A stretch of DNA of 64,000 nucleotides from Monoglobus pectinilyticus (GCF_002874775.1 NZ_CP020991.1:2642451-2706450), one strand, 5' to 3'; shown: positions 1-9,208, numbered from the stretch's first letter. Notes: generated by a model from the letters alone, not told the origin. Program-made: numbers and translations.

Positions 1-1
1 T

Positions 2-115
2 GTTACGGCTATTGCACAGCCGGGCGGTTCTATCAGAGATGACAATGTTATAGAAACCTGTAATAAATATGGTATGGCTATGGCGTTTACAGGTATACGC
101 TTGTTCCACCATTAA
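2..115 (+). CDS. purH: Bifunctional purine biosynthesis protein PurH, C-terminal end (partial)
   Basis: Only the last 37 codons are inside the window; the reading frame enters from the left edge and stops at 113-115. The peptide [17 protein letters not shown] followed by [13 protein letters not shown] is the characteristic C-terminus of the AICAR transformylase domain of PurH, which performs the last two steps of IMP synthesis in the cytoplasm. The family identity rests on this short but very conserved tail. Nothing can be said about the rest of the gene or its operon. Confidence 0.9.
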   Translation, partial: VTAIAQPGGSIRDDNVIETCNKYGMAMAFTGIRLFHH

Positions 116-311
116 TATTAATAAATAATTAGTTGTTTAGAAATTGTTAAAAGCATTTGTACAATGTATAGAGTGTTAAAGGTTGTACGAAAAATATTTA
201 TTATCTTTCGAAAAAATTGGAGCATTACTTATATTAATGTTTTGTTTAGAAGTTTGTTGTATATAATTGTTTTTAACAGTGTATTAAAAAATTTTGTATT
301 TAGTGATTTAC

Positions 312-347
312 GGCATAGTCAAAAGCGGCTATGCCTTTTATTTTTTA
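312..347 (+). terminator. Intrinsic terminator
   Basis: A 7-bp stem (GGCATAG/CTATGCC) with a 10-nt loop is followed by a T-rich run. It lies about 200 nt after purH and just before the acetyltransferase gene, so it probably ends the purine operon. The stretch 116-311 is AT-rich and holds no convincing gene; a 65-codon frame at 164-361 runs through the terminator and is not credible. Confidence 0.7.
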
Positions 348-374
348 TAAATTATAATTAAAGAGTGAGGTATA

Positions 375-887
375 ATGATTTTTGAAACAGAACGTTTAAA
401 ACTTAGAGAGCTAAATATAGGCGATTTTAAAGATTTGGCTGAAATATTACAGGATAAAAATGTTGTATATGCGTATGAGCATGACTTTTCTGACAGGGAT
501 GTGCATGAATGGATGGAGCGTCAGTTTAACAGATATTTAAAGTATGGTTTTGGATTGTGGGCAGTTGAGTTAAAGGGAAGCGGTGAGATGATAGGACAAG
601 CTGGGCTTACCATTCAGCCGTATAATGAATCTGAGGTGTTGGAAATCGGTTACTTATTAAAGAAAAAGTTTTGGCATAAGGGGTATGCGATAGAATCGGC
701 AATGGGATGTAAAGAATATGCTTTTGAAGTTTTGAAAGCGGATAAAGTATATTCTATTATAAAATCTGATAACTATCCTTCAATACGAGTTGCCAAGTCT
801 ATTGGGATGAGTAAAGAAAGTGAATTTTATACTCAGTATTATGGTACAAAAAGTTTACACTATTTATTTTCTGTAAGTAAAAAATAA
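375..887 (+). CDS. GNAT-family N-acetyltransferase (RimJ/RimL-like)
   Basis: A 170-residue protein with the layout of the RimJ/RimL branch of GNAT acetyltransferases. It opens with FETERLKLRELNIGDF (the usual 'TERL.LR' start), has the acetyl-CoA-binding strand-turn-helix around residues 92-110 (EIGYLLKKKFWHKGYAIES) and the late NYPSIRVAKSIGM segment typical of the family. It would transfer an acetyl group from acetyl-CoA to an amine, but the substrate cannot be told from sequence. A GAGTGAGG Shine-Dalgarno lies just before the ATG. It stands alone between a terminator and rnhA. Confidence 0.88.
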   Translation: MIFETERLKLRELNIGDFKDLAEILQDKNVVYAYEHDFSDRDVHEWMERQFNRYLKYGFGLWAVELKGSGEMIGQAGLTIQPYNESEVLEIGYLLKKKFWHKGYAIESAMGCKEYAFEVLKADKVYSIIKSDNYPSIRVAKSIGMSKESEFYTQYYGTKSLHYLFSVSKK

Positions 888-1018
888 AATACATATTATA
901 CTGAGTTTATATAGTAAAAATCCGTCTGAAATTATTTAAATAATTTGGTGAAAAAAGCCTTTTAATTGGATAAGTGTTATGTTATAATATTGGGCAAGCT
1001 ATTAAAATGAGGTGTATT

Positions 1019-1465
1019 ATGCTAGATATAAAGAAAGTTCAAATGTATACAGATGGAGCATGCAGCGGAAACCCGGGGCCGGGCGGTTATGGAACAATTC
1101 TGAGGTATGGGGAATTTGAGAAAAAATTGTCCGGCGGCGAGGCTCAGACCACTAATAACCGTATGGAGCTTATGGCTGTTATTGTCGGTCTTAAAGCTCT
1201 TAATCAAAAATGCTGTGTTGATATATACAGTGATTCCAAATATTTTATTGACGCAATTGATAAAGGCTGGGCAAAAAAGTGGAAAAGCAACGGATGGATG
1301 CGGAATAAAAAAGAAAAAGCTTTAAATCCGGACCTTTGGGAAGAGGTTTTAAGCCTTCTTGAAAAGCATGACGTTACTCTTCATTGGGTCAAGGGTCACA
1401 ACGGACACCCGGAAAACGAGGAGTGCGACCGAATGGCAGTTGAACAATCTAAAAAATTTAGCTGA
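1019..1465 (+). CDS. rnhA: Ribonuclease HI
   Basis: A 148-residue RNase HI that cleaves the RNA strand of RNA-DNA hybrids. The start is set at the ATG preceded by a GAGGTG ribosome site; GTG 974 and ATG 1007 are in frame but lack one. Visible are YTDGACSGNPGPGG with the first catalytic Asp (about D12), NNRMELMA with the catalytic Glu (about E50), IYSDSKY (D72) and CDRMA (D137), so the metal-binding DEDD set is complete. The basic loop GWAKKWKSNGWMRNKKEK matches the substrate-handle helix of the E. coli type enzyme. A TATAAT at 983-988 may be its -10 box. Confidence 0.95.
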   Translation: MLDIKKVQMYTDGACSGNPGPGGYGTILRYGEFEKKLSGGEAQTTNNRMELMAVIVGLKALNQKCCVDIYSDSKYFIDAIDKGWAKKWKSNGWMRNKKEKALNPDLWEEVLSLLEKHDVTLHWVKGHNGHPENEECDRMAVEQSKKFS

Positions 1466-1547
1466 TACAATTATTTTAAAAGCAAATAAATTACGGTAAA
1501 TCTACTTTTCATAGATTGAGCGTATAAAAAGAAAGGTAGGAAAGAGT

Positions 1548-2720
1548 ATGAGAATTTATGTTGACAATGCGGCTACTACTAAAATGAATGCCGCAGTCGC
1601 AGAGGAAATGATTCCGTTTATGACGGAATTTTACGGAAACCCATCCAGTATTTATTTGGAGGGCAGGGAGGCAAAAAGGGCCGTTGAAAAGTCGAGAGAA
1701 CAAGTTGCAAAGGCTATTTCAGCGGAACCTAAAGAAATTTACTTCACAGGAAGCGGTACTGAAGCAGATAATTGGGCTGTTCGCAGTGCCGCGTCAGCTT
1801 ATTCTAATAAAGGAAAACATATTATAACTAGCAGTGTGGAACATCATGCGGTTCTTCATACTTGTCAGGACTTGGAGAAACAAGGATATGAAGTGACTTA
1901 TTTGCCGGTTGATGAATATGGCAGAGTTTCTGTGGAGGATTTAAGAAATTCAATTAGACCTGATACGATACTGGTTTCAATCATGTTTGCCAATAACGAG
2001 ATTGGGACTATAATGCCTGTAAAAGAAATAGGCGCTGTGTGCCGTGAAAACGGGGTATTGTTCCATACGGACGCGGTTCAGGCAATAGGAATGTGTGAAA
2101 TCAATGTGGAAGAGTTAAATATAGATATGCTTTCTTTGACGGCGCATAAGTTTCATGGACCAAAGGGAGCAGGGGCTTTATATGTGAGACAGGGTGTTAA
2201 ACTTACGCCTTTTATTACCGGAGGAGCACAGGAACGCGGCAAACGCGCTGCAACTGAAAACGTTCCGGGAATTGTAGGACTGGGCAAAGCAATAGAGCTG
2301 GCTGCAGAGAATATTCCTGAGAGACAGAAAAAATTATCGGAACTCAGAGATTATTATATAGAAAAGGTTTTAAACAAAATACCATATTCAAGACTTAATG
2401 GTCATCCAAAGGACAGACTTCCGGGAAATGCAAACATCAGTTTTCAGTTTATTGAAGGTGAAGGAATGCTGCTTCGTCTTGACATGAAAGGGATATCGGC
2501 GTCAAGCGGAAGCGCTTGCACTTCTGGTTCTTTAGACCCGTCTCATGTGCTTTTGGCTATCGGGTTAAAACATGAAGAAGCTCATGGTTCGCTCAGAGTT
2601 TCTTTTGATGAAACAAACACGAAAGAACAGGTAGATTATATTGTTGATGAATTGGCTGATATAATAGAGCTTCTCAGAAATATGTCGCCTTTGTATGAAG
2701 ATTTTATCAAAAATAATTAG
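1548..2720 (+). CDS. nifS: Cysteine desulfurase (NifS/IscS family)
   Basis: A 390-residue PLP-dependent enzyme that takes sulfur from L-cysteine for Fe-S clusters and thio-tRNA. It opens with YVDNAATTKMN, carries SSVEHHAVLHTC in the PLP pocket, the LTAHKFHGPKGAGALYV segment with the Schiff-base lysine (near residue 200), and the SGSACTSGSLDPSHVL loop with the catalytic persulfide cysteine (near residue 325). Length is normal. The ATG follows a GAAAGGTAGG ribosome site. It is the first gene of the nifS-nifU-mnmA run, 17 nt ahead of the scaffold gene, so its sulfur most likely feeds both NifU and MnmA. Confidence 0.95.
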   Translation: MRIYVDNAATTKMNAAVAEEMIPFMTEFYGNPSSIYLEGREAKRAVEKSREQVAKAISAEPKEIYFTGSGTEADNWAVRSAASAYSNKGKHIITSSVEHHAVLHTCQDLEKQGYEVTYLPVDEYGRVSVEDLRNSIRPDTILVSIMFANNEIGTIMPVKEIGAVCRENGVLFHTDAVQAIGMCEINVEELNIDMLSLTAHKFHGPKGAGALYVRQGVKLTPFITGGAQERGKRAATENVPGIVGLGKAIELAAENIPERQKKLSELRDYYIEKVLNKIPYSRLNGHPKDRLPGNANISFQFIEGEGMLLRLDMKGISASSGSACTSGSLDPSHVLLAIGLKHEEAHGSLRVSFDETNTKEQVDYIVDELADIIELLRNMSPLYEDFIKNN

Positions 2721-2737
2721 TCAAAGGAGGAAAATAT

Positions 2738-3187
2738 ATGTATAGTGAAAAAGTTATGGATCATTTTTCAAATCCCAGAAATGTGGGTGAGATATCTGAC
2801 GCCAATGCTGTTGGACAAGTTGGAAACCCAAAATGCGGGGATATAATGAAAATATATATGAAAATAAATGATGACACAAAAGTGATAGAGGATGTAAAAT
2901 TTAAGACATTCGGATGCGGAGCGGCAATAGCCACTTCAAGCATGGCCACTGAACTTGTTAAAGGTAAAACTATTGATGAAGCATTGGAGTTAACTAATCA
3001 GGCGGTTGCAGACGCTTTAGACGGTTTGCCTCCGATAAAAATGCACTGTTCTAATCTTGCAGAGGAAGCAGTTCATGCTGCTCTTGCGGACTATTATGAA
3101 AGACATGGAATGGATACGTCTGAAATACCGCAGTGCACAGGCTGTTGTTCTTCGTGCAGTATTGAGCATGAAGGCGGCGAGGATTAA
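2738..3187 (+). CDS. nifU: Fe-S cluster scaffold protein NifU/IscU
   Basis: A 149-residue NifU N-terminal-type scaffold on which [2Fe-2S]/[4Fe-4S] clusters are assembled. It starts YSEKVMDHFSNPRNVGEI and has the three cluster-ligand cysteines in NPKCGD, FKTFGCGAAIATSS and IKMHCSNLAE. The tail PQCTGCCSSCSIEHEGG adds four more cysteines beyond the basic IscU core, a feature seen in some clostridial NifU-like proteins. An AAAGGAGG ribosome site precedes the ATG. It sits between the cysteine desulfurase and mnmA in one probable transcript. Confidence 0.93.
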   Translation: MYSEKVMDHFSNPRNVGEISDANAVGQVGNPKCGDIMKIYMKINDDTKVIEDVKFKTFGCGAAIATSSMATELVKGKTIDEALELTNQAVADALDGLPPIKMHCSNLAEEAVHAALADYYERHGMDTSEIPQCTGCCSSCSIEHEGGED

Positions 3188-3190
3188 GCT

Positions 3191-4282
3191 ATGTCAGAAA
3201 AGATTGTGATAGGAATGTCAGGCGGCGTTGACAGCAGTGTAGCCGCGGCGCTTCTAAAAGAGCAGGGATATGAGGTTATAGGCTTAACCATGCGCCTGTG
3301 GGACGGAGAAACAGTAGGTGATGTCTTTAGAGACGGAACCTGCTGTTCTTTGTCAGCGGTGGAGGACGCTAGACGAGTTGCATACAAATTAGGAATAGAA
3401 TATCATGTTTTAGACTTTCGAAAAGAGTTTGAGAAATATGTTATTGACTATTTTGTGAATGAATATCAAAATGCCAGAACGCCAAATCCTTGTATAGCGT
3501 GCAATAAATTCCTGAAATTTGACGCTATGTTAAAAAAAGCCAAATTGCTTGGTGCAGAGCTGATTGCCACAGGCCACTATGCAAAGGTCTCCTATGATTC
3601 TTCATACGGCAGATATCTTTTGCGCCGTTCAATGGCTTCTGAAAAGGATCAGACATACGCTTTATATTCTTTAAATCAGGAACAGTTAAAGTCTATAAGA
3701 ATGCCGCTGGGAGAAATTGACGGTAAGGCCCGGGTTCGCGAAATAGCAGAAAGGTTGGATTTGCCGACTGCTTCAAAACCAGACAGTCAGGAAATTTGTT
3801 TTGTGCCTGATAATGATTACGTGTCTTTTATAGAGCGCAGGACTGATAAAAAGCCTGAACCCGGAAACTTTATTGACGAATATGGGAATGTGCTGGGTAA
3901 ACACAGCGGAATAACCCATTATACTATAGGTCAGAGAAAAGGGCTTGGAATAGCTTTTGGAAAGCCAATGTTTGTGACAAAAATCAATCCGCTGACTAAT
4001 GAAATTACGTTGGGCGAGAAAGGCAGTGAATTTTCTGAAAGTTTGATTGCTGACAATTTAAATTTCATTTCATTTGAAAGTTTTAATGAGCCGTTTGAAG
4101 CTTTGGCTAAAATAAGATACAGTGCTGTTCCGGCTTCCTGCATGGTTTATCCATATGAGAATGATATGGCAAGAGTTGTTTTTGATAAACTGCAGAGAGC
4201 GGTAACGCCGGGTCAGGCTGTTGTATTTTATGAGAAAGACAGTGATATAGTAATTGGCGGCGGCACAATAAGAGAGGGGTGA
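3191..4282 (+). CDS. mnmA: tRNA-specific 2-thiouridylase MnmA
   Basis: A 363-residue enzyme that adds the 2-thio group to U34 of tRNA(Lys/Glu/Gln). The ATP-binding PP-loop GMSGGVDSSVAA is at residues 7-18. Both catalytic cysteines are visible: NPCIACNKFLKF near residue 100 and SQEICFVPDNDY near residue 200. THYTIGQRKGLGI begins the central domain, and the C-terminal beta barrel ends IVIGGGTI. It begins 3 nt after nifU, consistent with desulfurase-derived persulfide sulfur being the donor. Its TGA overlaps the GTG start of pcrA by four bases. Confidence 0.95.
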   Translation: MSEKIVIGMSGGVDSSVAAALLKEQGYEVIGLTMRLWDGETVGDVFRDGTCCSLSAVEDARRVAYKLGIEYHVLDFRKEFEKYVIDYFVNEYQNARTPNPCIACNKFLKFDAMLKKAKLLGAELIATGHYAKVSYDSSYGRYLLRRSMASEKDQTYALYSLNQEQLKSIRMPLGEIDGKARVREIAERLDLPTASKPDSQEICFVPDNDYVSFIERRTDKKPEPGNFIDEYGNVLGKHSGITHYTIGQRKGLGIAFGKPMFVTKINPLTNEITLGEKGSEFSESLIADNLNFISFESFNEPFEALAKIRYSAVPASCMVYPYENDMARVVFDKLQRAVTPGQAVVFYEKDSDIVIGGGTIREG

Positions 4283-6660
4283 TTAAAATAGATTTTCTTA
4301 GTTTGAGACGAAGTATAATTGATAAAGAGTATAAGAACCTGAATGAAAGACAAAAAGAAGCTGTGTTTACGACTGAGGGGCCTATATTAGTGCTTGCCGG
4401 GGCAGGAAGCGGAAAGACCACTGTTATAATACATAAGATTGCTCATCTGATTAAATATGGAAAAGCATATATGAGCCAGCATATCCCGGATAATATAACT
4501 GAGCAGGAAATTGAATTTTTGGAATGGTATTTAAACGGTGAACTGGACGAGCTCACTCCTGAGATAGAGAATTATCTGTCCGAGGAGCCGGTTAAGCCTT
4601 ACAATATTCTAGCAATAACATTTACTAATAAAGCTGCTGGAGAACTTAAAGCAAGGTTGGAAAAAAGCCTTGGAGCGGTTGGAAATGACGTTTTTGCAAG
4701 CACGTTTCATTCTATGTGCGTTAGGTTTCTGAGACGTGATATTGACAAGATAGGATACGAAAAGGCGTTTACAATATATGACAGTGCCGACCAGCAGACA
4801 GTTGTTAAAGAGTGCTTAAAAGAGCTTGAAATTGATGATAAAAAGTACCCGCCGAGAAAAGTTTTAAGCTTAATCAGCGGAGCTAAGGATAAGCTGATAG
4901 ACGCTGATGAATATATGGACGGCTGTCAAAGCGACTATTATTTAAAAAAGGTTGCTGATATATACAAGCTGTATCAGAGAAAGCTCAAGAGCAACAACGC
5001 TTTGGATTTTGATGATTTGATAGTGCTGACAGTAAGACTGTTTGAAGAGTGTCCTGAAGTGCTTCAGTATTATCAGAATAAGTTTAAATATATTTTGGTG
5101 GATGAGTATCAGGATACTAACCATGCTCAGTATAGACTGGTAAGCCTTCTTGCAAATAAACATAAAAATTTGTGTGTTGTGGGAGACGATGACCAGAGTA
5201 TATATAAGTTCAGAGGAGCCGATATACAAAATATTTTGGGATTTGAGCAGGAGTTTTCTAACTGCAAAGTGATAAAGCTTGAGGAAAATTATCGTTCTAC
5301 ACAGCATATTTTAGACGCCGCAAACAGTGTTATCAAACATAACGACGGCAGAAAAGGCAAAGAGCTTTGGACTTCAAACGGCGAAGGTGAAAAAATCAGC
5401 TTATACATAGCTGACAATGAACATAGCGAGGCGCAGTCTATAGTAGAAAATATATTAAATTTAAATGCAAATTTGAATGATACGGTTATATTATACAGAC
5501 TTAATGCGCAGTCCCGTATTATAGAGGATACACTGTTGAGAAATGCTATTCCCTATAAAGTTCTAGGGGGCTTGAGGTTCTATGATCGTAAGGAAATTAA
5601 AGACATAAGCTCATATTTGAGGCTGATTGTAAATACCAATGATGATATTGCATTAAGAAGGGTAATAAATGAGCCGAAGAGAGGAATTGGAAATACCACT
5701 TTGGAAAGAGTGCATTCAGTATCGGTGCGGAACGCCTTAAGTATGTTTGAAGTTTGCGAGAGAGCCGATGAGTTTGACGAATTCAATTCTTCAGCGTCTG
5801 CCAAACTTAAAAAGTTTTCAGAACTTATAAATAATTTTAAACGTGAACTGGATGAAGGTATGGGGCTTGAGCTTTTTGTTAAACTTGTTATGAAAGGTTC
5901 GGGTATGATTGAGGCGTTAAGCACTGAAAAGACAGTTGAAAATCAAACCAGACTTGAAAACTTGGACGAATTTATTTCAATGGTTCAGGAAGCGGTCCGT
6001 GAAGATGAAGCAATAACTTTAGACCAGCTTTTAGAAAATATCTCACTGGTTTCGGATATAGATAACTATGATGAGGCACAGGAATGTGTGACGCTGATGA
6101 CGCTTCACAGCGCGAAGGGACTGGAGTTTCCGAATGTGTTTTTAATAGGTATGGAGGAAAGTGTTTTTCCGAGCGCGAGGTCGTTTGGAGTTCAGGAGGA
6201 ATTAGAGGAAGAACGGCGTCTATGCTACGTTGGGATAACTAGAGCAAAAAAGAGACTGTTCCTATCGGCGGCAAGACAAAGAACTTTATTTGGACAAACA
6301 AAGTATAATATGCCGTCGAGATTCCTTGAAGAAATCCCTGAAGAGCTTGTTGATAAGAAGATGGATACTCTGGCATATTCTGCGGGCAGTACAGAATCTT
6401 CGTACAAATATGCTGGTGAGACTAAAAATACATACGGCGGTTTTGGAGACAGCGGTTTCTTAAAGAAGGCGCCGGAGAAAACCTTGCAGGATGAAACCTC
6501 ATATATTATTGGTGATAAGGTTAAACACAGAAAATTTGGTATTGGCACAGTTGTATCAGCTCAGCAGATGGGAAAAGACTGTTTGGTAGTCGTAGATTTT
6601 GAAAGCGTCGGTCAGAAGAAGATGATGGCCGCTTATGCAAACTTTGAGAGAGTGGAATAG
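4279..6660 (+). CDS. pcrA: ATP-dependent DNA helicase PcrA/UvrD
   Basis: A 793-residue superfamily 1A 3'-5' helicase for repair and clearing of proteins from DNA. Motif I (AGAGSGKTTVI) lies near residue 40, motif Ia is ITFTNKAAGELK, motif II is VDEYQDTNHAQY (DEYQ rather than DEFQ), motif III is VGDDDQSIYKFRGA, motif V is TLHSAKGLEFPNVF and motif VI is YVGITRAKKRL. The Tudor-like tail (GDKVKHRKFGIGTVV) is present. About 39 extra, acidic residues (about 59-97) sit between motifs I and Ia compared with Bacillus PcrA. The proposed start is GTG overlapping the mnmA stop, after a GAGAGGGG ribosome site. Confidence 0.94.
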   Translation: MIKIDFLSLRRSIIDKEYKNLNERQKEAVFTTEGPILVLAGAGSGKTTVIIHKIAHLIKYGKAYMSQHIPDNITEQEIEFLEWYLNGELDELTPEIENYLSEEPVKPYNILAITFTNKAAGELKARLEKSLGAVGNDVFASTFHSMCVRFLRRDIDKIGYEKAFTIYDSADQQTVVKECLKELEIDDKKYPPRKVLSLISGAKDKLIDADEYMDGCQSDYYLKKVADIYKLYQRKLKSNNALDFDDLIVLTVRLFEECPEVLQYYQNKFKYILVDEYQDTNHAQYRLVSLLANKHKNLCVVGDDDQSIYKFRGADIQNILGFEQEFSNCKVIKLEENYRSTQHILDAANSVIKHNDGRKGKELWTSNGEGEKISLYIADNEHSEAQSIVENILNLNANLNDTVILYRLNAQSRIIEDTLLRNAIPYKVLGGLRFYDRKEIKDISSYLRLIVNTNDDIALRRVINEPKRGIGNTTLERVHSVSVRNALSMFEVCERADEFDEFNSSASAKLKKFSELINNFKRELDEGMGLELFVKLVMKGSGMIEALSTEKTVENQTRLENLDEFISMVQEAVREDEAITLDQLLENISLVSDIDNYDEAQECVTLMTLHSAKGLEFPNVFLIGMEESVFPSARSFGVQEELEEERRLCYVGITRAKKRLFLSAARQRTLFGQTKYNMPSRFLEEIPEELVDKKMDTLAYSAGSTESSYKYAGETKNTYGGFGDSGFLKKAPEKTLQDETSYIIGDKVKHRKFGIGTVVSAQQMGKDCLVVVDFESVGQKKMMAAYANFERVE

Positions 6661-6663
6661 TAT

Positions 6664-7398
6664 ATGTACAATGATTTTTCGCTGATTTATGATAGGTTTC
6701 AGGAGATAGATTATAGGGAATTTATAAATTTTTATATAGAGGTATTTAACCGAAATAATTATGAGCCGCATTCGATTATCGATCTAGGATGCGGCTCAGG
6801 AGAAATAACGGTTTTGCTCGGCAAAAAAGGCTATAGTGTAACAGGTATTGACATATCAAGCGATATGCTTTCTATAGCTCAAAATAAGGCCTTTGACAAC
6901 GGCGTTGATATAACGTTTTTAAATCAGGATATGACTGAATTTAGTGTTTTAGATAAAGCGGACGCAGTTATATCTTCGCTTGATTGTATTAATTATTTGC
7001 CGTGTCTGAATGATGTGAAAGAAACTTTTAGTTGTGTTTATGAGAGCCTCAAACCAAATGGAATATTTATTTTTGACATCAACTCAGAATATAAATTAAG
7101 CAATATATTAGGCAATAATACTTTTGTATATCAAGATGATGAAGCATATTGTGTTTGGGAATGCGGTTATTTTCCTGAAGATAAAGTTACGAGTTTTGAG
7201 CTGAACTTTTTTGTGAAAGACAATTCAGGAAAATACGACAGATACTTTGAATATCAGGAAGAAAAATTGTATTCTGTACGAGAGCTTCAAAGTATAGCAG
7301 AAGAGGAAGGATTCAAAAAAACAGATGTTTTTTCTGACTTGAGTTTTGAAGAACCTAAACAAGACAGTGAAAGAATCTTTTTTGTTTTGCGGAAATAG
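6664..7398 (+). CDS. Class I SAM-dependent methyltransferase
   Basis: A 244-residue Rossmann-fold methyltransferase. Motif I, IIDLGCGSGEITVLLGKKGY, is at residues 38-57, followed by TGIDISSDMLSIAQ (motif II, acidic residue binding the SAM ribose) and FLNQDMTEF (motif III). SLDCINYL and the GIFIFDINSEYKL strand match the 'Methyltransf_25' group often found behind pcrA in clostridia. The substrate is unknown. The gene begins 3 nt after pcrA and is probably the last of the operon. A 21-bp perfect dyad at 7430-7450 and the terminator at 7595 follow it. Confidence 0.88.
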   Translation: MYNDFSLIYDRFQEIDYREFINFYIEVFNRNNYEPHSIIDLGCGSGEITVLLGKKGYSVTGIDISSDMLSIAQNKAFDNGVDITFLNQDMTEFSVLDKADAVISSLDCINYLPCLNDVKETFSCVYESLKPNGIFIFDINSEYKLSNILGNNTFVYQDDEAYCVWECGYFPEDKVTSFELNFFVKDNSGKYDRYFEYQEEKLYSVRELQSIAEEEGFKKTDVFSDLSFEEPKQDSERIFFVLRK

Positions 7399-7594
7399 AT
7401 AGTGGCTATAATAAATTTAGATATGGGGTAACTTTTATAATATAAAAGTTCAGACTGTTGATAAAGTATGAAAGTATTTGATAACATTGGACAATGCTTT
7501 AAATCCACTCGTTCGAAGAGTAAACAGTCATCTTTACGTTTCAAGTAGAGCATATAGTGTTTTATAATCACATTCTTTACTTCAGTTATTTTTC

Positions 7595-7629
7595 AGGCAG
7601 CTGACTCATATGAGTTAGCTGCCTTTGTT
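7595..7629 (+). terminator. Intrinsic terminator in the gap after the methyltransferase gene
   Basis: A long stem (AGGCAGCT, one G-T pair, ACTCAT / ATGAGT, AGCTGCCT) is followed by TTTGTTTG. It may end the nifS-to-methyltransferase transcript, though it lies 200 nt after the last gene. The gap 7399-7594 contains no convincing ORF on either strand. Confidence 0.6.
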
Positions 7630-7784
7630 TGTGTACTTTTCTCAAAATCACTTTTTCCATATGCTGACGTTCTAAACTATATTAATTTGAAATGTGTGAG
7701 GGAATATTAGAGCATTAGGATTTTTTCTTATCTTCTAGGCTGGATAATCTTAGTTTTATATATTAGAATTTAAAATATATTTTT

Positions 7785-7810
7785 TATAATATGACGCTCT
7801 GTTGTCATAT
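7785..7810 (+). promoter_or_regulatory. Candidate -10 box and operator dyad of the GyrI-like gene
   Basis: TATAAT at 7785-7790 overlaps a perfect dyad with arms ATATGAC (7789-7795) and GTCATAT (7804-7810) separated by 8 nt. It is 39 nt upstream of the GTG start. Such a dyad over a promoter suggests control by a dimeric regulator. No -35 box of good quality is seen at normal spacing. Confidence 0.4.
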
Positions 7811-7848
7811 TTAATATGATAATATATAGAAAAAGGATGGTGTTTATA

Positions 7849-8481
7849 GTGGCTTTTGATTTTAAAAAAGAATATAAAGAATTTTATATGCCGAAAGATA
7901 AGCCTGAAATTGTGACAGTTCCGTCTGCTAATTATATAGCTGTCCGCGGAAAGGGCAATCCCAACGATGAAGGAGGAGAATATAAGAAGGCGGTTGGTAT
8001 TCTGTACGCCGTGGCTTATACAATAAAGATGAGTTATAAGGGAACTTATAAAATCGACGGTTTTTTTGAATATGTTGTACCTCCGCTTGAAGGTTTTTGG
8101 TGGCAGGAAAATGTTGAAGGCGTTGATTATTCGGATAAGAGCAGTTTTAATTGGATTAGTGTAATCAGATTGCCGGATTTTGTAAAGAAGGAGGATTTTG
8201 ATTGGGCTGTTCAGGAGGCGTCGCGAAAAAAGAAGCTTGACTGCTCGCCAGCAGAATATTTAACTATAAATGAGGGCTTATGCGTACAAATTATGCACAT
8301 TGGCGAATATGACAATGAACCTGCTTCCGTTGCTGTAATGGATGAATATATTTCTGCGAAAGGTTATGAAAATAATTTCAATGACAGCCGTCTTCACCAT
8401 GAAATATATCTTTCTGACCCAAGGAAAACCGAGCCGGCAAGATGGAAAACAGTGATTAGACATCCAATAAAGATTAAATGA
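7849..8481 (+). CDS. GyrI-like small-molecule-binding domain protein
   Basis: A 210-residue protein of the GyrI-like/AraC-effector-binding superfamily: MAFDFKKEYKEFYMP.KDKPEIV start, NYIAVRGKGNPNDEGGEYKKAVGILYA, then EYVVPPLEGFWW and the late DEYISAKGYENN and HHEIYLSDPRKTEPARWKTVIRHPI. The family binds hydrophobic amphipathic ligands in a two-lobed cup and often acts as a detached effector-binding domain. I chose the GTG at 7849 because an AAAGGATGG ribosome site precedes it and family members start there; upstream in-frame codons (7816, 7837) lack one. It is monocistronic. The ligand is unknown. Confidence 0.82.
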   Translation: MAFDFKKEYKEFYMPKDKPEIVTVPSANYIAVRGKGNPNDEGGEYKKAVGILYAVAYTIKMSYKGTYKIDGFFEYVVPPLEGFWWQENVEGVDYSDKSSFNWISVIRLPDFVKKEDFDWAVQEASRKKKLDCSPAEYLTINEGLCVQIMHIGEYDNEPASVAVMDEYISAKGYENNFNDSRLHHEIYLSDPRKTEPARWKTVIRHPIKIK

Positions 8482-8635
8482 ATTTAAGATACTGAAATAA
8501 GATATTTAGTTTATAAACAAGTAATGTGGTTTATGCAAAAGACAGTAACAGGTTAATTTAAGATATTTCATATTTGATTGATAAGTTTTTTAATATTAGC
8601 GTGTTTTGATAACAAATTTAATACTACTGAAAAAG

Positions 8636-8666
8636 GCATATATTCGCTTTAGAATATATGCTTTTT
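8636..8666 (+). terminator. Intrinsic terminator
   Basis: A perfect 10-bp stem GCATATATTC/GAATATATGC with a 6-nt loop is followed by TTTTT. It lies 155 nt after the GyrI-like gene, which it probably serves. Confidence 0.7.
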
Positions 8667-8885
8667 CTGAAATAATGTAAGAAAAATAAATTGAATTTAT
8701 ATGAATTTATAACCTTTAATTTACTTATTTACCGCTGGTTTTTAAGGTTCCACACCATATAATTAATTCTTAAATATTTTTAAATATGTATAATCTGTTA
8801 TATAGGTTATGCAGAGACTGTTACTCCGCTTCTTTATTAGCGGTTTTAATGTTCTTAATCGCATACATAAGTCTTACATATTGGG

Positions 8886-9010
8886 TTATTTGAATACCTT
8901 TACTGCATAGGAAATGCTGAATTGGATACTATTTATGTGTCTTGAATCATTCGTTTTATCTTTTACGTCTACTGTTATATTTTTGTGTAATACCTCAGTG
9001 TATATTCTTT
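8886..9010 (-). pseudogene. Possible coding relic on the minus strand
   Basis: About 40 codons read without a stop on the minus strand and end at TAA 8888-8886: a peptide containing NITVDVKDKTND then SIQFSISYAVKVFK. The amino-acid composition looks protein-like, but upstream frames are broken and no start or homologue is recognised. The rest of 8667-9130 is AT-rich and shows nothing else. Confidence 0.25.
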
Positions 9011-9129
9011 ATTTTCCACGACTTTAATATATCAATGTCAGATACGATTATTAGATTCTTTAACTTTTACAATTGTTTGTATGTAATATTTGCTGAGATA
9101 ATTCTGTAATTTATTTTCCATAATTATTT

Positions 9130-9161
9130 ATTGAAATTATTTCTTTACAAATAATTTCAAT
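9130..9161. other. Perfect hairpin between the relic and the repair gene
   Basis: Arms ATTGAAATTATTT and AAATAATTTCAAT are exactly complementary with a 6-nt loop. A T-rich tract follows on the plus strand only, so it would terminate rightward transcription. It lies 48 nt beyond the 3' end of the leftward ogt gene and may also serve that. Confidence 0.4.
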
Positions 9162-9208
9162 AGTATTTTTTATCTAAATATTCTTGTACCTAAAAGATTT
9201 AATAGGAA

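Noticed and set aside
164-361. 65-codon frame after purH
   Set aside because: AT-rich, no ribosome site, and it runs through an intrinsic terminator.
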